Source: Bacteroidales bacterium (lineage in GTDB: Bacteria; Bacteroidota; Bacteroidia; Bacteroidales; UBA1715). Taken from it: a stretch of 29,510 bases of DNA. Positions 8,175 through 16,567 of this stretch are shown here, one piece after another. A model generated the notes under the pieces. That model was not told the DNA's origin and did no database searches. It saw nothing but the letters and a program-made list of their open reading frames with translations. The position numbers and the translations under genes are program-made. The DNA lies in assembly GCA_017618935.1 (NCBI GenBank), contig JAFZTG010000160.1, positions 1 through 29,510 of the forward strand, written 5' to 3'. Positions within the stretch are counted from its first letter, which is position 1. Each line of letters begins with the position of its first letter.

Positions 8175-8205
8175 TTTGTAAATCCAAGTTTTGTCAATAC
8201 TTTTG
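8175..8205 (+). promoter_or_regulatory. Consensus promoter of the SRP RNA gene
   Basis: TTTG (8175-8178), 19 nt, TACTTTTG (8198-8205). The SRP RNA 5' end at about 8210 is 5 nt after the -7 box, which calibrates the transcription start for other promoters in the window. Confidence 0.8.
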
Positions 8206-8209
8206 CATC

Positions 8210-8308
8210 GGAGTAAGTCTTGTACGACCAGCTCCTGCTGAACCCCCCCAGATCCGGAAGGAAGCAAGGGTAGGCGGTTGTAGCGGTGCGATACAAGGAG
8301 CTTACTCC
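8210..8308 (+). ncRNA. ffs: Signal recognition particle RNA (4.5S type)
   Basis: A 99-nt small bacterial SRP RNA, which with Ffh targets nascent membrane and secreted proteins to FtsY and the Sec translocon. The domain IV signature is clear: GACCAGCTCCTGCTGAACC, then GATCCGGAAGGAAGCAAGGG, then GTAGCGGTGCGATACAAG. The ends pair (GGAGTAAG at 8210-8217 with CTTACTCC at 8301-8308), closing the long hairpin. Six T residues follow (8309-8314), so the closing helix can serve as terminator. An exact promoter lies at 8175-8205. tsaC starts 16 nt beyond the RNA end. Confidence 0.96.
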
Positions 8309-8324
8309 TTTTTTATTGAATCTT

Positions 8325-8942
8325 ATGGCGGAATATTTCAAATTATACAACGAAAATCCCAACGAACGCCTCATAAAACAAATTGTAGATATCTTACGAG
8401 ACGGAGGCATTATCATCTATCCTACCGACACGGTCTATGGATTTGGTTGCGACATTACAAATCAGAAAGCTGTGGAACGCGTTGCACGAATTAAGGGAAT
8501 CAAACTGGAGAAAGCAAATTTCTCTTTCATCTGTTATGATTTAAGCAATCTTTCAGAGTTCACGAAAGTAGCAAGCAATCAGGTTTTTAAGACAATGAAA
8601 CGAAATTTGCCGGGCCCTTTCACATTTATTCTGAATGCAAACTCCAACGTTCCCAAACTCTTCAAAAGCAAGAAGAAAACTGTCGGTATTCGTATTCCCG
8701 ATAACAATATCTGCCGCGCAATCGTGAAGGAATTAGGCAATCCCATATTGACGAGTTCCGTGAAAAGCAAGGATGAAATCTTGGAGTATCTTACCGACCC
8801 CGAAATCATTAAAGAAGAATACGATAATTTAGTTGATGCTGTAATTGACGGAGGCATGGGAAACAACGTCCCCTCGACTGTTGTAGATTGCTCAAACGAG
8901 GAAATAGAAATTGTGCGCCAAGGTTTAGGCGAACTTGAATAA
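8325..8942 (+). CDS. tsaC: L-threonylcarbamoyladenylate synthase (TsaC/YrdC)
   Basis: A 205-residue TsaC/Sua5/YrdC enzyme that makes threonylcarbamoyl-AMP from Thr, bicarbonate and ATP, the first step of t6A37 synthesis in ANN-decoding tRNAs. Visible motifs are IIIYPTDTVYGFGCD, RIKGIK, LPGPFTFIL, VGIRIPDN, ILTSSVKS and PSTVVDCS, all in family order. It lacks the extra Sua5 domain. The frame is open upstream to 8286, but that stretch is SRP RNA, so ATG 8325 is chosen. No separate promoter is evident, so it may depend on read-through from ffs. The stop touches the stop of the convergent gene. Confidence 0.92.
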   Translation: MAEYFKLYNENPNERLIKQIVDILRDGGIIIYPTDTVYGFGCDITNQKAVERVARIKGIKLEKANFSFICYDLSNLSEFTKVASNQVFKTMKRNLPGPFTFILNANSNVPKLFKSKKKTVGIRIPDNNICRAIVKELGNPILTSSVKSKDEILEYLTDPEIIKEEYDNLVDAVIDGGMGNNVPSTVVDCSNEEIEIVRQGLGELE

Positions 8943-9461
8943 CTATTTCAGTTGCGAGTCATAGTACGGAGAAACCTTCCATTCTCCATCAAACAATAAC
9001 GAAAAATCACCCGATTCAAGAGCAAAGTAGCGTTTCCCTATATACTGTGGGAAATCACTCTGTTGATAGATTTCAAGCACTTTTTGCATCAATTGGTCAT
9101 TATTCTCAAATGAGCAATTGGTTTCTGGAATGCTTTTTATTGTTGGATATAATAGATATTTCCCTTTATAATTCATTATCAACATGGAATCGTTTTTCAA
9201 AGGCATTTCTTGGCATCCCACAGAATAACTCTCGTAATTGAACCGCAAAATTACCAACGAGTCTTCAATCGTAAACGTTCCGTTCTCCTTGAAGGCGTGT
9301 CCGACCTTGCTGGTAGCTTCATATACAAATGTGCCGTTGGTGTCCAATGCAATGCTGACTTCACTCAAATCGGATTTTTTTGAGAAAACAACAGGATTTT
9401 TTTTGCCACATGCAGAGAACAAAAATATTGTCAAGAAAATGGAGAGCAATACGTTTCTCAT
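8943..9461 (-). CDS. Lipoprotein of unknown function
   Basis: A 172-residue minus-strand protein with a lipoprotein signal (MRNVLLSIFLTIFLFSACGKK; lipobox FSAC). The mature part contains an extracellular/lipocalin-like series of beta strands (GTFVYEATSKVGHAF, NGTFTIEDSLVILRFNYESY, YLLYPTIKSI), typical of small beta-barrel lipoproteins, but I cannot assign a family. Its stop codon abuts that of tsaC at 8942/8943, a zero-gap convergent pair with no obvious terminator. Upstream lies a 108-nt divergent spacer shared with the TonB receptor-like gene. Confidence 0.75.
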   Translation of the reverse strand: MRNVLLSIFLTIFLFSACGKKNPVVFSKKSDLSEVSIALDTNGTFVYEATSKVGHAFKENGTFTIEDSLVILRFNYESYSVGCQEMPLKNDSMLIMNYKGKYLLYPTIKSIPETNCSFENNDQLMQKVLEIYQQSDFPQYIGKRYFALESGDFSLLFDGEWKVSPYYDSQLK

Positions 9462-9537
9462 CGTTTTATTTTTTTGTAAAAGTACGATTTTTTCATTGAC
9501 ACACCATTATTACCAATAAAAAAGAGTTTTTTTCGTT

Positions 9538-9565
9538 TTTGCAATGTATGTATGTGTTATTTTTG
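9538..9565 (+). promoter_or_regulatory. Promoter giving a leaderless receptor mRNA
   Basis: TTTG (9538-9541) and TATTTTTG (9558-9565) with a 16-nt spacer. Calibrated on the SRP RNA (start 5 nt after the -7 box), transcription would begin at about 9570, the A of the receptor ATG. Confidence 0.55.
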
Positions 9566-9569
9566 CAGT

Positions 9570-11960
9570 ATGAAACATTGGTTAGTCATCGTTTTGTTGT
9601 GCCTTACGCAAATACTTTTTGCACAAGAAAAAGGTATTTTGCAAGGAACGGTATCTGACAAGAAAGGAGCACCAATATCATACGTTTCTGTTGCTTGCGA
9701 AGGCGCATATTGTCTGACCAAGGACGATGGCTCTTTTCAGTTGGAAATACCCAAAAACAAAGAATGTGTAGTATATTTTCAAAAAATTGGTTTTGAGGAA
9801 TATTCAAAAAAAATAATTCTCACATCTTCAACTCAAACACTTTCAGTTGTTTTACGAGAGAATGTCGTTAAAATCAAGCAAATAGACGTTTCGTCGAATA
9901 GGGAAGCCGAAGACAACACGGTACATCTTTCTGCAGAAAAGACAAAGGCCTTGGCAGACCTTTCAATGACGGGAATTGAAGGTGGTTTGAAAACATTTGC
10001 AGGAGTAAACTCCAAGTCAGAATTAAGTTCACAGTATTCAGTTCGAGGAGGAAGTTATGACGAGAATCTCGTGTATGTGAACGGAGTGCCCGCTTTTAAG
10101 CCCAATATGGCTCGTTCCGACAAACAGGAAGGATTGAGTATCATAAATCCCTATATGGTTGAGCGAGTTGACTTTTCAAGCGGTGGTTTTGACATTTGCT
10201 ACGGCGACAAGATGTCGAGCGTGCTGAATGTGACGTACAAAGATGTGGAGCAATTTCAACTGCAAGCCGATGCAAGTCTTATGGACGCAAACGTCACCGT
10301 GCAAAGAATTGACAAAAGCAAAAAACTGAGCATTCTTGCCGGCGGACGATACAAAAACACCTCACTCGTATTGAAAACACTTGATGAATCAGGAGAATAC
10401 AAACCTATTTTCTACGACGTGCAAAGTTTATTGAAATACAAGATATCACCCAAAGCAACGCTTTCGTATTGGATTTACGGAGCAAACAACACCTACTCGT
10501 TTCTTCCCGACAAGCGTGTGACCGACTTTGGAGGACAGGCACAAACCTACAAAATGACCATTTATTTCGAGGGTGGTGAAAAATACACCTACCAACACTT
10601 GGGTAACTCCCTTGCTTTGAATTACCAACCAACCGAACATACACAACTTGATTTCAAGACCTTATATTACCATGCTCTTGAAAATGAGAACTTCGACGTA
10701 TTAAGTCAATATCGCTTGAGCGAAAGTTTTAGCAATGGTGAAACACTTGTAGAAGACTCGACGGCAATACTTGCGGTCGGGAGTTTTCTTGAACATGGTC
10801 GAAACAAATTACGCACGAATAATCTTACTTGCATGCACGACGGAAAGTATGTAAAAGGTTCTTTCTCAACGTATTGGGGACTTTCATTCAGTTCATCGGA
10901 TTATAACGTGCGCTACAATGAATGGACGTACATAGATTCCGCGAATTACGTGGTTCCCTATTGCGATACGGCAATAAACCTCAAAAATACGGCAAATTCA
11001 CAATTCACTCACGTTCAAAACATTGGCGCGGCATATTTGGGATTTTCAAAACGATTTGCATTTAGCAACAATATTGGTACTACCCTAAAACTTAACGCCG
11101 GCATTCGTTCAACCTATGACACCTACTCCGAGCAGTTGCTCTTCAATCCCCGTCTGCGCTTATTGTTGAGACCAAACCAAGACAAATCAAACAGAATATC
11201 GTTTGCTGCGGGAATCTATTATCAACCAGCTGAAATCAAGGAGTTGATTGACAAGAGTGGGCAATATCATACAGGCATTAAACCTCAAAAGTCAACGCAT
11301 TTTGTTTTAGGATATTCGCAAAATCTCAAAATTTGGGACAGAACTTTCTTTTGGAATACCGAATTGTACGCAAAATTGCTTAGGAACAATGTTCCTTACA
11401 TCATTGACAACGTATCAATCACTTATTACCCCGAATTGTGTGCCGACGGCTACATTACGGGAATTGACACAAAACTCAACGGAGAATTTGTTCCTGGTGT
11501 TGAGTCGTGGACAAACCTTTCGCTTATGAGGGCTCGCGAGCATTTACAAGACAATTCGTCAAAAGAAATTCGTAGGGCAAACGACCAATTAGTCAATTTC
11601 AGTATGTTTTTCCAAGACTATTTGCCTGGAAGCGAACGTCTGAAAATGAATCTCACGTTTATGGTCGGTTCCAACATCCCAACAGCGAAACCCACGGCGA
11701 CCTACAATGAATTCGACGAATATAAAATTTCATCTTACACCCGTCTTGACATAGGATTTTTGTACGTTCTGCTCAATGCTGACGAGGATTCACAGCGTAC
11801 GATAAAAAATCTATCCCTCGGCTTGGAAATATTTAATTTATTCGACAACGCGAACAAGATTTCGTATTTCTGGATTGAAGACGTTTCAAACAGATATTTC
11901 GCCGTGCCGAATTATCTAACTTCTAGACGTGTGAACCTAAAATTATCGATAAAAATATGA
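9570..11960 (+). CDS. TonB-dependent receptor-like outer-membrane protein
   Basis: A 796-residue outer-membrane protein. A Sec signal (1-18, ending LFAQ) precedes a CarboxypepD_reg-like beta-sandwich (about 22-100, GILQGTVSDKKGAPISYVSV). A TonB plug follows (about 115-225, YSVRGGSYDENLVYVNGVPAF, VERVDFSSGGFDICYGDKMSSVLNV), then a 22-strand-type barrel ending in LKLSIKI. Such receptors import ligands using TonB; the ligand is not evident and no SusD partner follows. The upstream in-frame ATG 9552 is excluded because the -7 box lies inside that extension. It overlaps the BatA-domain gene by ATGA (11957-11960). Confidence 0.85.
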   Translation: MKHWLVIVLLCLTQILFAQEKGILQGTVSDKKGAPISYVSVACEGAYCLTKDDGSFQLEIPKNKECVVYFQKIGFEEYSKKIILTSSTQTLSVVLRENVVKIKQIDVSSNREAEDNTVHLSAEKTKALADLSMTGIEGGLKTFAGVNSKSELSSQYSVRGGSYDENLVYVNGVPAFKPNMARSDKQEGLSIINPYMVERVDFSSGGFDICYGDKMSSVLNVTYKDVEQFQLQADASLMDANVTVQRIDKSKKLSILAGGRYKNTSLVLKTLDESGEYKPIFYDVQSLLKYKISPKATLSYWIYGANNTYSFLPDKRVTDFGGQAQTYKMTIYFEGGEKYTYQHLGNSLALNYQPTEHTQLDFKTLYYHALENENFDVLSQYRLSESFSNGETLVEDSTAILAVGSFLEHGRNKLRTNNLTCMHDGKYVKGSFSTYWGLSFSSSDYNVRYNEWTYIDSANYVVPYCDTAINLKNTANSQFTHVQNIGAAYLGFSKRFAFSNNIGTTLKLNAGIRSTYDTYSEQLLFNPRLRLLLRPNQDKSNRISFAAGIYYQPAEIKELIDKSGQYHTGIKPQKSTHFVLGYSQNLKIWDRTFFWNTELYAKLLRNNVPYIIDNVSITYYPELCADGYITGIDTKLNGEFVPGVESWTNLSLMRAREHLQDNSSKEIRRANDQLVNFSMFFQDYLPGSERLKMNLTFMVGSNIPTAKPTATYNEFDEYKISSYTRLDIGFLYVLLNADEDSQRTIKNLSLGLEIFNLFDNANKISYFWIEDVSNRYFAVPNYLTSRRVNLKLSIKI

Positions 11961-13993
11961 CAATAGCATTTAAACATCCCGAATACCTCTATTTCCTCTG
12001 TGCGATTGTCATACCAATCATCATACACTTATTCTCGTTTCGGAAATACAAGAAAATCTACTATCACAACATACATCTTATTAAATCGATACAAATAGAA
12101 CAAAATAGCACGAAATCAAAACTCAAAGAGCTATTGATTCTTGCGTCACGTATCGGTTTTATCATATTTCTTGTGCTGACATTTGCCCAGCCATACATTC
12201 CAAACAAAGACGCAAACAAGGAATCGGCTAACAAAGCAATTGCCTTGTACATAGACAATTCCTTCAGCACACAGGCAGAATCGGCTAACGGCATAGTGCT
12301 TGAATATGAGAAAATAAAAGCAAATCAAATTATTGAAGCATATCCGGCAAATACTCAGTTCTATCTATTTACAAACGCATTGAATTCAACAGAACTATTG
12401 CCAAAAACAAAGGAAGAGATACAAAACGAAATAGAACAGATAACAACCTATCCCCAAAGCAAAAAACTGTCGGAAATCGATAAGAAAATACAAACATGTG
12501 CCAGTCAAAACAAAATAAACATAGAATGCCACATTCTTTCCGATTATCAGAAAAATACGTTTGATATTGCCAACATTTCACAAATCGACGCCGTGGATTA
12601 TTTTATGTATTACGTTGGTAATCAAAGCATAAACAATGTTTCCATTGACAGTTGTTATTTTGAAAATCAGCAACATAGTTTGGGACAAACGGAGAAAATG
12701 ATCTGCGTTGTTTCAAACAACAGCGACGAAACCTTTGCCAACTATCCCATCAAACTATACATAAATGATTCATTAAAAGCCATTACGACAACGAATCTGA
12801 AACCACATTCAACGGTCAAAGCGCCAATAGAATATACGCTTGCTGAAAACGGCATTATTTCGGGAAAAATAGAAATCGAGGATTATCCGATTTTGTACGA
12901 TAACGCTTATTATTTCTCATATTTTACAGAGAATCAAATACTTATTGCAGACTTATGCGAAAAGACACCGAATCAGTACATTTCGGCACTATGCAAAAAG
13001 AAACAAGAATTTTCGTTGACTGCAATGCCAATTAGCACTATAGACTATTCACAACTACATAGGTATCAAGTCATTATACTTGACGGACTTACCACGATTT
13101 CAACAGGTTTGATTGACGAATTACAAAAACTGAAACATTTGGGAACGACCATTATTTGTATTCCATCAAAAGAAATTGATATAACCACATATAACAAATT
13201 ACTGTCATTTTACGGAAAACAACAGATAACCGCAGTTGATAACACACAAACTACAATAGAATCAATAGACTTTAACAATATCATATTCAAAAACGTAATA
13301 GAAAAAAACAAAGGAAATTATAGTTATCCAACAATAAATACCTACTACCAAATACAACCAACACAAAACAATACGCTCATAACATTAGAAAACAAATATC
13401 CGTTCCTATTGCAACAAACACAGAAGAACACCCAATTTTTCTTTTTCAGTTCACCGTTTGAAAGAACAGTGAACAATTTTGTCACTTCGCCATTGTTCGT
13501 CAGCCTTTACAATATGCTTCGTTACGTTTCGTACAACAATCCGCTACAAACCACATTGGGAAGCAGTTCCGACATATTCTTACAGCAAGAAATCGGTGAC
13601 GAGGCTATTCATATTGAAAACACACAAAAGCACGTGGATATTATTCCCCAATACAGAAAAGACTATCAAACAGGGACGATACACATAAATCCCATGCAGC
13701 AACTCACATTGGCGGGGAATTACCTTATTACGCAAAAACAGCAACCAATACTCGGAATATCATACAATTACGATAGAACAGAATCTATTCTGGAATTTTT
13801 CTCGCAAGACGAATTGCAACAAATGACCGATTCAAAAATCATTGACACCAATGAAAATCTTACCACTATTGTCAAAGAGCAACAAAAAGGCACGCCACTA
13901 TGGCGAATTGCACTATTGCTCGCCATATTCTTTATTATAACGGAAATGGCACTGATACTTTTTTACGATAGATTCTTCAACACAAAGAAATAA
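11957..13993 (+). CDS. BatA-domain membrane protein
   Basis: A 678-residue protein with an N-terminal BatA-type double-membrane-helix domain (about 1-85: FKHPEYLYFLCAIVIPIIIHLFSFRKYK, then a second helix ending in LTFAQPYIP). A vWA-like region follows, in which IDNSFST around D100 resembles a metal-site DxSxS. There is a long periplasmic middle and a final helix (about 645-667). Bacteroidota proteins of this layout accompany aerotolerance-type (Bat) or cell-envelope operons, but no MoxR or other Bat gene is present. It is translationally coupled to the receptor gene by a 4-nt overlap, so both probably act in the envelope. Confidence 0.8.
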   Translation: MTIAFKHPEYLYFLCAIVIPIIIHLFSFRKYKKIYYHNIHLIKSIQIEQNSTKSKLKELLILASRIGFIIFLVLTFAQPYIPNKDANKESANKAIALYIDNSFSTQAESANGIVLEYEKIKANQIIEAYPANTQFYLFTNALNSTELLPKTKEEIQNEIEQITTYPQSKKLSEIDKKIQTCASQNKINIECHILSDYQKNTFDIANISQIDAVDYFMYYVGNQSINNVSIDSCYFENQQHSLGQTEKMICVVSNNSDETFANYPIKLYINDSLKAITTTNLKPHSTVKAPIEYTLAENGIISGKIEIEDYPILYDNAYYFSYFTENQILIADLCEKTPNQYISALCKKKQEFSLTAMPISTIDYSQLHRYQVIILDGLTTISTGLIDELQKLKHLGTTIICIPSKEIDITTYNKLLSFYGKQQITAVDNTQTTIESIDFNNIIFKNVIEKNKGNYSYPTINTYYQIQPTQNNTLITLENKYPFLLQQTQKNTQFFFFSSPFERTVNNFVTSPLFVSLYNMLRYVSYNNPLQTTLGSSSDIFLQQEIGDEAIHIENTQKHVDIIPQYRKDYQTGTIHINPMQQLTLAGNYLITQKQQPILGISYNYDRTESILEFFSQDELQQMTDSKIIDTNENLTTIVKEQQKGTPLWRIALLLAIFFIITEMALILFYDRFFNTKK

Positions 13994-14083
13994 GAATCTT
14001 GTAACAAGTTCTTTAGGTTCCATTCTGAATGCAGTTCGACAAACAAGCAAAATTATTTTCCCTTGGATCTTGAACATAAAAAA

Positions 14084-14145
14084 TGCAATAAAGACAATAG
14101 GAATTTTGGCGCTTATAAGTACTGTGTTTGACTGTCTTTACTGCA
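14084..14145 (-). terminator. Probable terminator of the SDR-ALDH operon
   Basis: Arms 14084-14098 and 14131-14145 are complementary over 15 positions. The two imperfect positions form G-U pairs only if transcribed from the minus strand (on plus they are A-C mismatches). The loop is 32 nt, and minus-strand RNA then runs into TTTTTT (14078-14083). It starts 6 nt past the aldehyde dehydrogenase stop. Confidence 0.5.
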
Positions 14146-14151
14146 CTAATA

Positions 14152-15546
14152 CTAAATTATATTCTTGACTAACTTGAACAAGCTATATGGCATATAACGG
14201 AACGGCAAATCAAATGCCGTTGGCGTTACTATGACAGAACGTCGGTGAGTAAATGCCTCAAAACTTTCCTTTCCGTGATAATGTCCCATGCCTGAATTTC
14301 CTACACCGCCAAAGGGCACGTTGGGATTCACAATGTGCATAATCGTATCGTTTATGCACGCGCCACCCGACGAAGTGTTTCCTATTGCCTTCCACGCATC
14401 TTTTTCTTTTCCGAAATAATAGAAGGCAAGTGGTTTTTCTCGCTGAGTGACAAATTCCGTAACTTGTTGCACAAAAGATTTCTCACTCGTTTCGGTTATT
14501 GTTATCACAGGAAATAGCGGTCCAAAAATCTCTTCCGTCATAATTTTTGAATCCAAAGAAACATTGTCTAGCAAGGTGGGCTCAATAAATCGAGTTTCGG
14601 CATTGGTTCTGCCGCCACAAAGAATCTTCCCTTCTTGCAGATAACTTGTAACACGGGCAAACGCCTTGTCGCTTACTATACGGACATAATGTTTGCTTTC
14701 CTCGATAGTGTCGCCGTACAATTCCTTCAAACTCTTCTGAAATGCGGTGACAAAGGCATCTTTCACCTCAGAATGAATCAAGATATAATCGGGAGCAATA
14801 CAAGTTTGACCAGAGTTCAACGCCTTACCCCACGCTATTCGTTTTGCCGCTACAGGAATATCGGCAGATTTATCAATAATACACGGCGATTTTCCTCCCA
14901 ACTCCAATACAAGCGGTGTAAGGTTTTCGGCTGCGGCTTTCATCACCGTACGTGCCAATGCGGGACTACCCGTAAAGAAAATCAAATCGAATTTTTGCTT
15001 GAACAAATAGCCGTTTACGTCTCTATTTCCTTGTACGACAGCGACATAGTTCTCTTCAAACGTATCTTGTATCATCTGTTCAATCACTTCGGAAACGTGA
15101 GGCACGTAAGGCGACGGTTTCAATACGGCGGTACAACCAGCTGAAATGGCTCCCACAAGCGGATTCAACAGCAATTGAACTGGATAATTCCATGGAGAGA
15201 CAATCAAAGTCATGCCAAGTGGCTCTTTAACGATGTAACTACTTGAGCCAAAGATTGTTAATGGCGTTGTACGACGTTCTTTTCTTGCCCACGACTTCAC
15301 CGACTTGATATGGTCGCGAATTTCCCCCTTCACCAATGAGATTTCGGTCAAATAAGCCTCTTCGTACGATTTGTGCAAATCCGTCCAAAGTGCGTCAGCA
15401 AGAGGTTTTTCCCATTTTTCAAGAGCCGATTTCAGTTTTTTCAGACTTGCAATTCTATATGCGACAGATTTTGTCTTTCCTTCGTGAAAGAATTGTCGCT
15501 GCTGGGCTAAGATAGCGTCAATTCTAATATTTGCCGTATTTTCCAT
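14152..15546 (-). CDS. Aldehyde dehydrogenase (ALDH3-like)
   Basis: A 464-residue NAD(P)-dependent aldehyde dehydrogenase that oxidises aldehydes to acids. Motifs in order are VSPWNYPVQLLLNP (cofactor site), FTGSPALART (Rossmann Gly region), E215 in LELGGKSP (general base), catalytic C249 in GQTCIAP, EEIFGPLFPV and PFGGVGNSGMGHYHGKESFE. The last motif and the length point to the ALDH3 group (fatty, aromatic or coniferyl aldehydes). ATG 15546 was chosen because the longer frame to 15615 runs into the upstream gene. One base separates it from the SDR stop, so the two form a tight operon, possibly alcohol/ketone to aldehyde to acid. Confidence 0.92.
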   Translation of the reverse strand: MENTANIRIDAILAQQRQFFHEGKTKSVAYRIASLKKLKSALEKWEKPLADALWTDLHKSYEEAYLTEISLVKGEIRDHIKSVKSWARKERRTTPLTIFGSSSYIVKEPLGMTLIVSPWNYPVQLLLNPLVGAISAGCTAVLKPSPYVPHVSEVIEQMIQDTFEENYVAVVQGNRDVNGYLFKQKFDLIFFTGSPALARTVMKAAAENLTPLVLELGGKSPCIIDKSADIPVAAKRIAWGKALNSGQTCIAPDYILIHSEVKDAFVTAFQKSLKELYGDTIEESKHYVRIVSDKAFARVTSYLQEGKILCGGRTNAETRFIEPTLLDNVSLDSKIMTEEIFGPLFPVITITETSEKSFVQQVTEFVTQREKPLAFYYFGKEKDAWKAIGNTSSGGACINDTIMHIVNPNVPFGGVGNSGMGHYHGKESFEAFTHRRSVIVTPTAFDLPFRYMPYSLFKLVKNII

Positions 15547-15547
15547 A

Positions 15548-16354
15548 TTATTTTCTTCCTGTAAAATGATCCATAGTATGATAAATGCCGAACACTTCGC
15601 CGAAAAACCAATCAAAAATCTTGGTCGGAAGCAAGCCTTCCATCAAGCGAATGAAATGGAAACTCCACGGAATACCTTTAAAATCGACATTCTTCTCAAT
15701 GGCTTTCATGATTTTTGCCGACGTTTTTTCTGGTTCAAGAATAGGAAAAATCTTTGACGACACGCCGTCGAACATTCCAGTATTGATATAATACGGAGCA
15801 ACCGTGGTTACGTGCACGTTCGATTTCATCTTCTGGAGTTCAATTCTCACCGAATCGGACCAACCGATAACCGCCCATTTACTTGCCGCATACACGCTCA
15901 TATTAGGATTCGAGAGCATTCCTGCTGCCGATGCTATGGTGCAAATATGACCTTTGTCGCGTGAAAGCATACTTGGCAAAAATGCGTGAGCCACATACAT
16001 CGGTGCTATCGCATTGATAGTCATTGTACGATCAATGTCGGTAACCGTGTTTTTGTCAAATGTCTTGTTGCTTGTCACAACACCTGCACATTGAATTACC
16101 ATGTCCACATTGCCGTGATTCTTTGTCACCGTCTCGAATGCAGCAACTACGGCATCGTGTGACGACACATCGACTTTGTAACCGGCAACCTTGCCTAATT
16201 TGCTATGTTCCGCAACAACGGCATCTATGTTTTTTTCATTTATATCCCAAATAATCAATTGTTCAGCACCTTTTTCAAGTGCCATTTTACCCATAATTTT
16301 CCCAATACCCGACGCTCCGCCAGTAATGAGAACAGTATTACCTTTACATTTCAT
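15548..16354 (-). CDS. Short-chain dehydrogenase/reductase
   Basis: A 268-residue classical SDR. The cofactor motif TGGASGIG is at 11-18, NAIAPMY gives the Asn of the active site, and the catalytic pair Y155/K159 is in YAASK. The C-terminal ending (about 250-268, WFFGEVFGIYH, MDHFTGR) resembles retinol/17-beta-hydroxysteroid dehydrogenase-like SDRs (SDR16C type), so a lipophilic alcohol or ketone is a reasonable substrate guess. ATG 16354 is preferred to the longer frame to 16408, since a -7 box (16388-16381) lies inside that extension. It is the first gene of the operon with the aldehyde dehydrogenase. Confidence 0.9.
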   Translation of the reverse strand: MKCKGNTVLITGGASGIGKIMGKMALEKGAEQLIIWDINEKNIDAVVAEHSKLGKVAGYKVDVSSHDAVVAAFETVTKNHGNVDMVIQCAGVVTSNKTFDKNTVTDIDRTMTINAIAPMYVAHAFLPSMLSRDKGHICTIASAAGMLSNPNMSVYAASKWAVIGWSDSVRIELQKMKSNVHVTTVAPYYINTGMFDGVSSKIFPILEPEKTSAKIMKAIEKNVDFKGIPWSFHFIRLMEGLLPTKIFDWFFGEVFGIYHTMDHFTGRK

Positions 16355-16380
16355 TGTATCTGCTTTTTTAAATTGCGACA

Positions 16381-16388
16381 CAAAAATA
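16381..16388 (-). promoter_or_regulatory. -7 box of the SDR-ALDH operon
   Basis: TATTTTTG on the minus strand fits TAnnTTTG, 26 nt before the SDR ATG at 16354. No -33 box at standard spacing; the nearest TTTG (16416-16413) is 24 nt away, so an activator may be needed. TGTGG boxes lie just upstream (16435-16495). Confidence 0.45.
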
Positions 16389-16434
16389 TACGTAGTAATC
16401 CACATCATCGTTCAAAAAGTGACAATTGACCGCC

Positions 16435-16495
16435 TTTTGTGGCGAAAAAGCCAAAAACAAGACGTAAAAAACCTTTTTCTGTGGTGAAATTTTCT
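16435..16495. repeat. TGTGGYGAAA boxes upstream of the SDR-ALDH operon
   Basis: Two copies, TTTTGTGGCGAAAAAG (GTGG at 16439-16442) and TTCTGTGGTGAAATTTT (GTGG at 16481-16484), 42 bp apart. They match a copy at 22135-22150 (see that entry). Possible regulator sites; the function is not known. Confidence 0.4.
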
Positions 16496-16497
16496 TA

Positions 16498-16540
16498 TAA
16501 AAAAAGTAACATGGGGTAAAAATCCTCGTTTTATCACCCC
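16498..16540 (-). terminator. Possible terminator of the GH74 gene
   Basis: On the minus strand, GGGGT (16540-16536) pairs with ACCCC (16517-16513), and AAAA with TTTT inside, with a 3-nt bulge and 6-nt loop. A T-rich stretch (16505-16499) follows after a short gap. It lies 28 nt beyond the GH74-gene stop. Imperfect stem, so moderate support. Confidence 0.4.
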
Positions 16541-16567
16541 AAATGCCCAATGAAATTCCTTTTTTAT

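Noticed and set aside
8286..8324. GTG-initiated N-terminal extension of tsaC
   Set aside because: The extension lies within the SRP RNA and its T tail and adds no conserved residues; ATG 8325 gives the normal start.
9462..9569. Promoter for the minus-strand lipoprotein gene (TACTTTTA on the minus strand)
   Set aside because: The last base deviates from TAnnTTTG and no -33 box is visible; not supported enough to list.
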